NCBI GenBank assembly: GCA_964383495.1
Contig: CAYLHG010000011.1
Coordinates: 1 to 54,846 of the forward strand
DNA length: 54,846 bases
DNA from: CAWKDC01 sp964383495
GTDB taxonomy: Bacteria > Pseudomonadota > Gammaproteobacteria > JABCZS01
Reading direction: 5' to 3'
The notes below the pieces were generated by a model, which had not been told where the DNA came from, made no database searches, and saw only the letters and a program-made list of their open reading frames with translations. Positions within the stretch are counted from its first letter, which is position 1. Each line of letters begins with the position of its first letter. The translations under genes and the position numbers were made by a program. Positions 17,242 to 25,721 of this stretch are shown here, one piece after another.

Positions 17242-17257
17242 CTTTATCCTTTCTTTT

Positions 17258-19642
17258 CTACTCTAATTCCCCCAACACTTCCCAAGCTCTTTCAATAATT
17301 TCTGCGGGCAATCCAGATTTTTGTGCAACCTGTATGCCGTAACTTTTATTAGCAGGTCCCGGTTTAACACGATGTAAAAAAATTAATTCGCCTTCTTGTT
17401 CCGTCGCTGCCGTATGTACATTTTCAATCGTAGGAAAATAGGAGGGCAGTGAGGTCAGCTCAAAGTAATGAGTAGCAAATAAAGTAAATGCTCGCGTTGT
17501 TGTGGCTAAATATTCTGCAATGCTGCGTGCTAAACTCATCCCATCAAAGGTTGATGTGCCTCGCCCAATTTCATCAATCAACACTAAGCTGTTTTCAGTA
17601 GCTCGCGATAAAATAGTGGACATCTCTGTCATTTCTACCATAAAAGTAGAATGCCCAGCGCTTAAATCATCTGCACTGCCAATGCGTGTGAAGATAGCAT
17701 CAATGGGGCCTAATGTCGCTGCTTGAGCAGGAACAAAAGATCCAATGGCCGCTAAAATAACTATTAGTGCTGCTTGCCGCATGTAGGTTGATTTCCCTCC
17801 CATGTTTGGGCCTGTGATTAATAGCATGCGGCGATCATTGTTTAAAGATAAATCGTTAGGGATGAATGGATGTGGTAGTGTTTGTTCAACAATGAGATGG
17901 CAGCCCTCTAAAATCTTAATGCCAGGCGTTTCCACCCAGCTAGGACATGTTAAGCGTAATGCTAAGGCACGTTCCGCAAAATTACACACTAAATCAGTTT
18001 GTGCAATAAAATGTGCCCAAGCTTGTAATGCTTCAACTTCGGGTAATAGTTGCTGCAATAATATTTCATATAAATATTTTTCTCGGCTCAGCGCTCTATC
18101 ATGTGCACTTAAGATTTTATCTTCAAATGCTTTCAATTCATCGGTAATATACCGTTCGGCGTTTTTAAGTGTTTGTCGACGATGGTATCTTGCTGGTGCC
18201 AAATGTGCATTTGCGCGCGATAATTCAATGTAATAACCATGAACACTGTTAAATCCAACTTTTACCTGAGCAGTTCCTAACGCCTCTTTTTCTTTTTGCT
18301 CTAATGCAAGCAAAAAACTACTTGCATCTTTGCTGAGTGCGCGTAATTCATCTAGTGTTTCATCAAATCCTGTGGCAATGACATTGCCATCGCGAATTAA
18401 TAAGGAAGGCTCTTCTTGAATTGCGTTACACAGTAATGTATACAAATCAATTGTGCTTGGTAATGTTTTTAATTGTGTTTGCAAATAATGAGGGCGAATG
18501 GCTTGGAGCGCTTCTGAAAGCATAGGAAAAACTCCGAGCGTTTTGCGTAATGCAGTGAGATCACGTGGACGTGCTTGCCTTAGCGCAATGCGTGTGGTGA
18601 TACGTTCCAGATCATAAATTTGTTTAAGCACACTGCCAATTGTTACATAATGTTGCTGGTCTATAAACATTTTCACTGCTTCTTGAGTGCATTTGATGTG
18701 TTCGTAATCCATGAGGGGTGCTAATAATGATCTTTTTAATAGCCGGCTTCCCATCAATGTATGTGTTCGGTCTATAATGCTGAATAAAGTATGATCTTTT
18801 CCGTCTCGTACATTTTTGACTAATTCTAAATGACGATGGGTATGAGGATCCATGTATAAATTTTTGATGTTTTCGAGTGATTGTGGTATTTTCAAATGAG
18901 GCAACGCTACTTGATGTGTTTCATCTAAATAACGCAAGGCTGCACCTAATGCACCTAATGCACATAGTGCGGTTTCTCCTAAAGAAAATGATTTTTTCCA
19001 TTGTGTTTCTATTCGTGCATGTGCTTTTGTTGCATTAAAGTAATCATCAGGAAGACAGCGTTTTGTTTTATAAGATTTGATGCATTGTATTAATGTGGGA
19101 TGATCAGATAGCAAGATTTCTGCAGGATGAAAACGTGCCAATAAAGATTGGAATAAAGTAATATCTGCAGTTTCTAAAAAATGTATTTGCCCATTTGTCA
19201 ACTCTACTAATGCCATGGCCAAACGTGATTGCTCTGTGTATAACACACATAAGAAATTATCACTGTGCGCATCAAGCAATGCTTCTTCAGTAAGTGTGCC
19301 TGGCGTGATAATGCGTACTACTTTTCGTTCAACAGGACCTTTTTGTGCGCCCACTTCACCTGTTTGTTCGCAAATGGCGATAGATTCCCCATGTTTTAAT
19401 AATTTAGCGAGATAAGGATCCAACGCATGTTGCGGAATGCCTGCCATGGGCACGGGCTTTCCTGCAGAAGCGCCGCGCGCGGTGAGTGTTAAGTCTAATA
19501 ATTGGTGTGCACGTTGAGCGTCTTCATAAAATAATTCATAAAAATCACCTAAACGGTAAAGTAATAATTTATCTGGGTGTTCTGCTTTAATACGCAAGTA
19601 TTGTTGCATCATGGGGGTGTGTTCGAGTATAGTGTTCTTCAT
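17258..19642 (-). CDS. mutS: DNA mismatch repair protein MutS
   Basis: Recognises base mismatches and short loops and starts methyl-directed repair with MutL. The 794-residue protein has the mismatch-binding N-terminal domain (with GDFYELF near residue 32, carrying the Phe-x-Glu mismatch wedge), connector, lever, clamp and the ATPase domain with Walker A GPNMGGKST near residue 600 and Walker B VLIDEIGRGTS. It ends soon after the helix-turn-helix dimer region (ERAWEVLGELE), about 60 residues shorter than E. coli MutS (853), so the C-terminal tetramerisation extension is missing. AAGGAGG precedes the ATG. Confidence 0.98.
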   Translation of the reverse strand: MKNTILEHTPMMQQYLRIKAEHPDKLLLYRLGDFYELFYEDAQRAHQLLDLTLTARGASAGKPVPMAGIPQHALDPYLAKLLKHGESIAICEQTGEVGAQKGPVERKVVRIITPGTLTEEALLDAHSDNFLCVLYTEQSRLAMALVELTNGQIHFLETADITLFQSLLARFHPAEILLSDHPTLIQCIKSYKTKRCLPDDYFNATKAHARIETQWKKSFSLGETALCALGALGAALRYLDETHQVALPHLKIPQSLENIKNLYMDPHTHRHLELVKNVRDGKDHTLFSIIDRTHTLMGSRLLKRSLLAPLMDYEHIKCTQEAVKMFIDQQHYVTIGSVLKQIYDLERITTRIALRQARPRDLTALRKTLGVFPMLSEALQAIRPHYLQTQLKTLPSTIDLYTLLCNAIQEEPSLLIRDGNVIATGFDETLDELRALSKDASSFLLALEQKEKEALGTAQVKVGFNSVHGYYIELSRANAHLAPARYHRRQTLKNAERYITDELKAFEDKILSAHDRALSREKYLYEILLQQLLPEVEALQAWAHFIAQTDLVCNFAERALALRLTCPSWVETPGIKILEGCHLIVEQTLPHPFIPNDLSLNNDRRMLLITGPNMGGKSTYMRQAALIVILAAIGSFVPAQAATLGPIDAIFTRIGSADDLSAGHSTFMVEMTEMSTILSRATENSLVLIDEIGRGTSTFDGMSLARSIAEYLATTTRAFTLFATHYFELTSLPSYFPTIENVHTAATEQEGELIFLHRVKPGPANKSYGIQVAQKSGLPAEIIERAWEVLGELE

Positions 19643-19719
19643 GTATATTCCTCCTTATTTATTGTGATTTGTAAGAACTGGAATATCATAACACGGTCCA
19701 TTTAAAAATGGAGAGCTTT

Positions 19720-20208
19720 ATGATGGAACTTCACCAGATTGTACAAACGCTTGCTAAACATTGCTTGAAACATGGCATGAAAATTGCAGCGGCTGAATCT
19801 TGCACAGGCGGCTGGCTTGCTCATGAAATTGTGTCGTTAGCAGGATGCTCCGCATGGTTTGAAGGAAGTATCGTCAGTTACACGAATGAAGCTAAAACGC
19901 ATTGGTTGAATGTTCCGGCTGTATTGATTGAGCACGAAAATGCAGTCTCTGAAGCTGTAGCTCGTGCAATGCTTGACGGAGTGCTTGCTACAAGTACTGC
20001 GACACACGGGATAGCTATCACCGGTTTTGCAGGGCCTAAAGGTGGCAGTGTTGGTAAGCCTGTAGGGTTAGTGTGGTTTGCGTGGGGAGATCGCATGGGG
20101 CATGTGGTGACGCGACAAAAAATATTTCCAGGTGATCGCGACGCCGTGCGTAAACAAGCTGTTTTACTCGCTTTGAATGGCTTACTCGAATTATTTCCCA
20201 ATGGTTAA
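19720..20208 (+). CDS. pncC: Nicotinamide-nucleotide amidase (CinA C-terminal family)
   Basis: PncC deamidates nicotinamide mononucleotide to nicotinate mononucleotide, recycling NAD. The 162-residue protein matches the stand-alone CinA C-terminal domain, including AAAESCTGGWLAHE (active-site Ser in ESCTGG), YTNEAK and GIAITGFAGPKGG. GGAGA with a five-base spacer supports ATG 19720 rather than the ATG at 19708. It lies just upstream of recA-recX, the usual context for this family, and is divergent from mutS. Confidence 0.94.
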   Translation: MMELHQIVQTLAKHCLKHGMKIAAAESCTGGWLAHEIVSLAGCSAWFEGSIVSYTNEAKTHWLNVPAVLIEHENAVSEAVARAMLDGVLATSTATHGIAITGFAGPKGGSVGKPVGLVWFAWGDRMGHVVTRQKIFPGDRDAVRKQAVLLALNGLLELFPNG

Positions 20209-20218
20209 TTTTTAGGTA

Positions 20219-20249
20219 TATACTATACGCATCTTCGAACATCCGTTCT
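20219..20249 (+). promoter_or_regulatory. recA promoter region with GAAC-N4-GTTC palindrome
   Basis: TATACT at 20219-20224 is a good -10 element. Just downstream, 20237-20248 reads GAACATCCGTTC, a perfect GAAC-N4-GTTC dyad that overlaps the expected start of transcription. No CTGT-N8-ACAG, the usual gammaproteobacterial LexA box, is present. GAAC-N4-GTTC is the consensus of Bacillus-type LexA (DinR) boxes. The operator role is an inference. Confidence 0.4.
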
Positions 20250-20279
20250 TAATTCTAAATATAATTTGAGAGGGCTTAT

Positions 20280-21338
20280 ATGGCAAATTCAACTCCAGTC
20301 AGTCAAGAAAAATGGCAAGCCGTGGCGACAGTGAAATCACTGCTTGAGCGTCAATACGGTAAAGGCACGATATTACAAGGCCGTGATGGCAATGTGATTT
20401 CTGATATTGAATTTTATTCTACAGGTTCGATCGGTTTAGACATTGCATTGGGTGGTGGTTTGCCACGTGGTCGGGTTGTTGAAATTTATGGGCCAGAATC
20501 TTCAGGTAAAACGACATTAGCATTGCAAGTGATCGCAGAATGTCAAAAGAAAGGAGGCATTGCTGCCTTCATCGATGCTGAGCATGCACTTGATCCTGTT
20601 TACGCACAAAAATTAGGTGTGAATATGGAGGATTTACTGATTTCTCAGCCTGACAGCGGCGAACAAGCACTGGAAATTGTAGATAAACTCGTTTGCTCCG
20701 GCGCCATCGGTACTTTAGTGATAGACTCTGTTGCCGCACTGACGCCTGAAGCCGAATTAAAAGGTGATATGGGTGACTCTCACATGGGATTGCAGGCGCG
20801 GTTAATGTCGCAAGCTTTACGTAAGCTCACAGGTAATATTAAACGTACCAATACATTGGTGATTTTCATCAACCAAATTCGTATGAAATTGGGTGTAATG
20901 TTCGGTAGCCCTGAAACAACAACGGGCGGGAACGCATTGAAGTTTTATGCTTCAGTACGTTTAGATATTCGCCGTACGGGTGCTATTAAAGCGGGCGAAG
21001 AAGTGGTGGGCAGTGAAACACGTGTGAAAGTGGTGAAAAATAAAATTGCACCACCTTTCAAGCAAGCTGAGTTTGATATTTTGTATGGTGAAGGCACATC
21101 TCGTGAAGGTGAAATCATTGTGCTGGGTTCAGATTTGGGTATTCTGGAAAAATCTGGCGCCTGGTATAGCTACAATGGCGTACGTATCGGACAAGGAAAA
21201 GACAATGTTCGTCAGTATTTGAAAGAACATCCTGAAACTGCACAAGCGATTGAGTCTGCCATTCGTGAGAAGAGGCTTGCATCTACAACAGTATTAGCAA
21301 ATGCTGAAGCGGATAATGAATTGCTTGAAGAAGTTTGA
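20280..21338 (+). CDS. recA: Recombinase RecA
   Basis: Forms ATP-dependent filaments on single-stranded DNA for homologous recombination and the SOS response. The 352-residue protein has the Walker A GPESSGKTT near residue 70, the family block ALKFYASVRLDIRR, and the C-terminal acidic tail (ADNELLEEV). GAGAGGG precedes the ATG. recX overlaps its 3' end. Confidence 0.99.
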   Translation: MANSTPVSQEKWQAVATVKSLLERQYGKGTILQGRDGNVISDIEFYSTGSIGLDIALGGGLPRGRVVEIYGPESSGKTTLALQVIAECQKKGGIAAFIDAEHALDPVYAQKLGVNMEDLLISQPDSGEQALEIVDKLVCSGAIGTLVIDSVAALTPEAELKGDMGDSHMGLQARLMSQALRKLTGNIKRTNTLVIFINQIRMKLGVMFGSPETTTGGNALKFYASVRLDIRRTGAIKAGEEVVGSETRVKVVKNKIAPPFKQAEFDILYGEGTSREGEIIVLGSDLGILEKSGAWYSYNGVRIGQGKDNVRQYLKEHPETAQAIESAIREKRLASTTVLANAEADNELLEEV

Positions 21339-21804
21339 GAAAACACTCTCTCACATCAACACGCCAGAGCGAGCTCGCCTTTATGCGACCTCGCTGTTGG
21401 CGCGTCGTGAATACAGCCGCAAAGCGTTATTGACACGTTTAATAGACAAAGGCGTCTCAGAAGAAATTGCAGAAACTGTATTGAACGAACTGGTAGCGCA
21501 CGGTTTGCAAGACGATGCGCGTTTTGCAGAAAGCTTGGTTCGTGTGCGTGTGGCGCAAGGGAAGGGCCTTTGCGTGTTGCGACAAGAAGCCAAAAAGCAT
21601 TATCTTCCTATTGAATTATTGCAAAATGCGATTCAAGCAGAGGCGCTTGATTGGGTTGCGCTGGCAGCGCAAGCGATGTACAAGCGTTTTGGAAGGCTAC
21701 CTGAAACCTTTAAAGAGAAGGCTCAATATTATCGTTTTCTGATGATGCGAGGGTTTGAGCGAGAGCAAATTGAGGAAGTGTTGAAGGGTAGCCACCTTGT
21801 TTAG
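21316..21804 (+). CDS. recX: Regulatory protein RecX
   Basis: RecX caps RecA filaments and restrains recombination. The protein of about 162 residues is made of the family's three-helix repeats, e.g. LYATSLLARREYSRKALLTRLIDKG and DDARFAESLVRVRVAQGKG. It starts inside recA in another frame; ATG 21316 is taken, though ATG 21301 and a TTG at 21325 are possible because no clear ribosome site is visible. The overlap with recA suggests coupled translation at a lower level, as in other proteobacteria. Confidence 0.93.
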   Translation: MNCLKKFEKTLSHINTPERARLYATSLLARREYSRKALLTRLIDKGVSEEIAETVLNELVAHGLQDDARFAESLVRVRVAQGKGLCVLRQEAKKHYLPIELLQNAIQAEALDWVALAAQAMYKRFGRLPETFKEKAQYYRFLMMRGFEREQIEEVLKGSHLV

Positions 21805-21952
21805 TCATCAGTGGGAATTTAATAAGTTGCTTATCTCACTTTATTGGGGTTATTTTACGGCGCCAGCGTATCTCGGTAGTTAAAATTCACCTACTTATCC
21901 CCGTTCATGTTAGAATTGCCCAGGGCATTTGTCTGGTCAGGAAACTTCAAGA

Positions 21953-24493
21953 ATGGGCACAAACGATTCGCTGAGCATGGAAGAAATTCATCTGGTTAAT
22001 ATCGAGGATGAATTAAAACAATGTTACCTTGACTATGCGATGAGCGTGATTGTTGGCCGCGCTTTGCCAGATGTTCGAGATGGTTTAAAACCTGTGCATC
22101 GGCGTACACTTTATGCTATGCAACAACTTGGCAATGATTGGAACAAGCCTTATAAAAAATCTGCACGCGTGGTCGGTGATGTGATCGGTAAGTACCATCC
22201 TCATGGCGAAAGTGCAGTGTATGATACGATCGTTCGTATGGCACAGCCTTTCTCATTACGGTATTTATTAGTTAATGGCCAAGGCAACTTTGGCTCTATT
22301 GATGGCGATGCACCTGCAGCGATGCGTTATACCGAAGTGCGTATGACTAAACTCGCGCACCTTTTATTAGCTGATCTTGAAAAAGATACAGTATCTTTCG
22401 TGCCTAATTATGATGGCTCAGAAGTTATCCCAGCTGTATTGCCAGCACGTTTTCCTAATTTATTGGTGAATGGCTCTTCAGGTATTGCGGTGGGAATGGC
22501 AACCAATATTCCTCCTCATAATCTAGGGGAAGTGATTGATGCGTGTATTGCTGTCATTGATGATCCTCAAGTTTCTTTTGAAGCATTATTGAATATTGTG
22601 CCTGGTCCTGATTTTCCTACAGCAGGAATTATCAGCGGTCGTAGCGGCATTGTAGAAGCGTACCGCACAGGCCGTGGCCGTATTTTTGTGCGTGCGCGCG
22701 CAGGAATAGAAGAAGGTGAAGATTCTAATCGCCAATCTATCATTGTGACTGAACTACCTTATCAAGTGAATAAAGCGCGTTTAATTGAAAAAATTGCAGA
22801 GCTTGTGCGCGAAGAAAAAATAACAGGTATTACAGGTTTGCGTGATGAATCAGATAAAGATGGGATGCGCGTTGTAATTGAAGTAAAGCGCAATGAAAAT
22901 GCAGATGTTGTATTGAATAATTTATATTCCCAAACACAAATGCAAGTGGTGTTTGGTATTAACATGGTGGCACTAGAAGATGGCCAACCAAAACTAATGA
23001 ATTTGTTTGGGTTGATCAATGCTTTTATTCGTCATCGTCGTGAAGTTGTGACACGTCGTACATTATTTGATTTAGGCAAAGCCAAAGAGCGTGCACATAT
23101 TTTAGAAGGTTTAGCCGTTGCATTGGCGAATATCGATGCGGTGATTGCATTGATTAAAGCGGCACCAGGTCCTAAAGAAGCAAAAGAGGCATTGTTAGAA
23201 AGGCATTGGGCTGGCGGAGAGGTGATTGCTTATTTAGCAAAAGTTGGGTTAGATAAAACACGTCCTGATAATTTGCCAGAAATATATGGTGCGCATGGTA
23301 CCGAATATTTATTAACGGATGCACAGGCACAAGCAATTTTGGATTTAAGATTGCATCGTTTAACAGGGTTAGAGCAACATAAAATCACAGAAGAATATCA
23401 TGAGTTGATTAAAACCATTGAATACTTGTTAAATATCTTAGAAAGTGACACGCGTTTGATGGAAATAATCCGTGAAGAATTAGTAGAAGTGAAAAAAGAT
23501 TTCAATGATGAGCGAAGAACCGAAATTATTTCAACGCATCAAGATTTAGATACAGCGGATCTAATTACTCCTGAAGAAGTTGTTGTGACGTTGTCTCAAG
23601 AAGGTTATGTGAAATATCAGCCTCTTTCTACTTATGCAGCACAACGGCGTGGTGGGCGAGGTAAATCAGCAGCGGATGTTAAATCAGAAGATATTATTGA
23701 ACGTTTAATTGTATGCAATACGCACGATACTTTATTATGCTTCTCAAGTTTGGGTCGTGTTTATTGGTTGAAAGTGTATCAGTTGCCGCAAGCTTCGCGT
23801 TTATCACGCGGAAAGCCGATTGTTAATTTATTGCCACTTGATCCGGAAGAGCGTATCAGTACCATTTTGCCTATTAAAGAGTTTGATCAGTCTCATTTTA
23901 TTGTGATGGCAACAACGCAAGGGGTGATCAAAAAATCATCCTTATCAGAATTTTCTCGCCCTCGCGCGAGTGGCTTAATTGCATGTGATTTATTAGAAGA
24001 TGATCATTTGGTTGCTGCCGCGGTCACAGATGGTAAAAACGATATCATGTTATTTACTTCTGAAGGTAAATCCATTCGCTTCCATGAGGATGATGTGCGC
24101 GAAATGGGCAGAACAGCGCGCGGTGTGCGCGGTATTAAGATGTCAGATAATGTATGTGTGATCAGCATGATTGTTCCAAAACCAGAAGGTGCAGTATTAA
24201 CTGCAACAGCAAAAGGATATGGAAAACGCACTGCGCTAGAAGATTTCCCAGTTCAAGGAAGAGGCGGGCAAGGTGTTATTGCTATTCAAGCCAATGAACG
24301 TAATGGCATGGCAGTATCAGCAGTATTGGTGACAGAACAAGATGAAGTCATGTTAATCAGCAATAAGGGCACATTAGTGCGCACACGCGTGGCGGAAATT
24401 TCTGTGATTGGGCGAAATACACAGGGCGTTCGTTTGATCAATTTGGCAGAAGGTGAATTGTTGGCAGCTGTTCAACGCATAGAAGATTTATAA
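21953..24493 (+). CDS. gyrA: DNA gyrase subunit A
   Basis: Breakage-reunion subunit of the type II topoisomerase that adds negative supercoils. The 846-residue protein has the catalytic Tyr in AAMRYTEVRM (near residue 120) and the quinolone-determining region HPHGESAVYD, where Ser and the later Asp are wild type (E. coli has GDSAVYD; here Asp is Glu). The C-terminal beta-pinwheel has the GyrA-box QRRGGRG. AGGAAA supports ATG 21953; a TTG eight codons upstream is the alternative. The next gene starts on the last base of its stop codon. Confidence 0.98.
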   Translation: MGTNDSLSMEEIHLVNIEDELKQCYLDYAMSVIVGRALPDVRDGLKPVHRRTLYAMQQLGNDWNKPYKKSARVVGDVIGKYHPHGESAVYDTIVRMAQPFSLRYLLVNGQGNFGSIDGDAPAAMRYTEVRMTKLAHLLLADLEKDTVSFVPNYDGSEVIPAVLPARFPNLLVNGSSGIAVGMATNIPPHNLGEVIDACIAVIDDPQVSFEALLNIVPGPDFPTAGIISGRSGIVEAYRTGRGRIFVRARAGIEEGEDSNRQSIIVTELPYQVNKARLIEKIAELVREEKITGITGLRDESDKDGMRVVIEVKRNENADVVLNNLYSQTQMQVVFGINMVALEDGQPKLMNLFGLINAFIRHRREVVTRRTLFDLGKAKERAHILEGLAVALANIDAVIALIKAAPGPKEAKEALLERHWAGGEVIAYLAKVGLDKTRPDNLPEIYGAHGTEYLLTDAQAQAILDLRLHRLTGLEQHKITEEYHELIKTIEYLLNILESDTRLMEIIREELVEVKKDFNDERRTEIISTHQDLDTADLITPEEVVVTLSQEGYVKYQPLSTYAAQRRGGRGKSAADVKSEDIIERLIVCNTHDTLLCFSSLGRVYWLKVYQLPQASRLSRGKPIVNLLPLDPEERISTILPIKEFDQSHFIVMATTQGVIKKSSLSEFSRPRASGLIACDLLEDDHLVAAAVTDGKNDIMLFTSEGKSIRFHEDDVREMGRTARGVRGIKMSDNVCVISMIVPKPEGAVLTATAKGYGKRTALEDFPVQGRGGQGVIAIQANERNGMAVSAVLVTEQDEVMLISNKGTLVRTRVAEISVIGRNTQGVRLINLAEGELLAAVQRIEDL

Positions 24494-24960
24494 TGCACAT
24501 GTCTTTTTCATCAGTTGCTCCTGCTATTGCTGCTGCCATTGTATCGCAACATGCAGATGTAACATTGTACAATGTAAATATGAGCCCGGCTCATTCTGGT
24601 TTCTTACGTTATGCCATTTTAATGGGTGCGCGTATTCATATATTAGATCAACGCTGGGAGGGTGACGACCCTGTTTCTAATTTGCGTGTGCAATATGCAA
24701 AGCTGTTGCAAGCGATTACGGTGCGAGAAGAGCACATAGAAACATTACAAGCAGAATTGCATTTGTTGGCGATGATGGCTGTATGCGCAAAAGGGACTTC
24801 ACAATTGCGTGGTTTCTCACATACACAAATAGATTTTCTTAAAAAGCATTTTGCTGATTTAAAAATAGAAATTGCATATGAAAATGGCGTATTGTCTGTG
24901 GTAGGATCAGAAAATTACCGAAGCATGGTTGCCAAGATAATAGATTCAGAAGTTAAATGA
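24493..24960 (+). pseudogene. aroA: Shrunken AroA (EPSP synthase) remnant, frame still open
   Basis: The 155-residue product aligns with only the middle-to-late part of EPSP synthase (normally about 430 residues). DVTLYNVNMSPAHSGFLRYAILMGARI matches the family block V-x-L-x-NVG-x-NPTRTG-x-x-x-x-LRLMGADI. DPVSNLRVQYAKL matches EPVADIRVRYAPL. ETLQAELHLLAMMAVCAKGTSQLRGFS matches the block around IDEFPALFIAAACAEGKTRLTGAKE. The catalytic Asp-Glu pair and the KESDR motif are replaced (LQAELH and TQIDFLKK). It sits exactly where aroA belongs, between gyrA and cmk. Its ATG overlaps the gyrA stop and its TGA overlaps the cmk start (ATGA). EPSP synthase activity is almost certainly lost; a retained structural, regulatory or coupling role is possible because the frame has no stop or frameshift. 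Confidence 0.8.
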
Positions 24961-25670
24961 GTATCATGATGAAAGTACCAATCATTACCATTGATGGCCC
25001 TGGCGGGGCTGGGAAAGGGACGATAGGCCGGTTACTGGCCCAGCGTCTGGGCTTTCATTTTTTGGATAGCGGGGCTTTGTACCGCCTTGTAGCTTTAAAA
25101 GCGGGGCGCTTGCATATCGATCTGCAAGATGATCGTCGTTTGGTGCAAATTGCGTTGGGCTTGGATGTTTCTTTTTCTCAAGATCTCACGACGCACCAGG
25201 CCCTGGCTTTTTTAGAAGGCCAAGAGGTTAGCGAGTGTTTGCGCGAGGAATTAATAGGCAATGAGGCTTCCCGAGTGGCTGCTATTCCTGCTGTGAGAGA
25301 GGCGTTATTAGCCCGTCAGCGGGCTTTTGCTACGTCTCCCGGGTTGGTTGCGGACGGGCGGGATATGGGGACGGTGATCTTCCCAGAGGCCGAAGTAAAG
25401 CTTTTTTTAACAGCCAGTGCGGTAGAACGGGCTGCTAGGCGTTACGGGGAGTTGCGCGAAAGAGGACTTAATGTTACTCTAGCAACCTTATTGCTGGAGA
25501 TTGAGGAGCGGGACCACCGCGACCAAACTCGCCCCATTGCGCCGCTGAAGCCTGCGCCGGATGGGGTTATCATTGACACGACAGGAAAGAACATTCTCGA
25601 GGTGCTTGAGGAAGTGTTGGCGTGCGTGGTACGTAAGATTGGTGCTGTGGGCGACACTCGTTTACAGTAA
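24957..25670 (+). CDS. cmk: Cytidylate kinase
   Basis: Phosphorylates CMP and dCMP with ATP. The 237-residue protein has the P-loop GPGGAGKGT near residue 15, the NMP-binding segment LDSGALYR, and DGRDMGTVIFPEAEVKLFLTAS, all typical. The start overlaps the stop of the aroA remnant (ATGA). It is followed by rpsA, the conserved order. Its coding sequence is visibly richer in G+C than its neighbours (about 55 percent in a sampled line against about 42 percent in the remnant), suggesting different codon use. Confidence 0.97.
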   Translation: MSIMMKVPIITIDGPGGAGKGTIGRLLAQRLGFHFLDSGALYRLVALKAGRLHIDLQDDRRLVQIALGLDVSFSQDLTTHQALAFLEGQEVSECLREELIGNEASRVAAIPAVREALLARQRAFATSPGLVADGRDMGTVIFPEAEVKLFLTASAVERAARRYGELRERGLNVTLATLLLEIEERDHRDQTRPIAPLKPAPDGVIIDTTGKNILEVLEEVLACVVRKIGAVGDTRLQ

Positions 25671-25721
25671 ATGCTAACTTGACCGCAGTGCATTCTTTGA
25701 TGTACGCGAGGGAAAATATTA

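Noticed and set aside
20209..20279. Classical gammaproteobacterial LexA box upstream of recA
   Set aside because: No CTGT-N8-ACAG is present; only the GAAC-N4-GTTC dyad was found and is reported instead.
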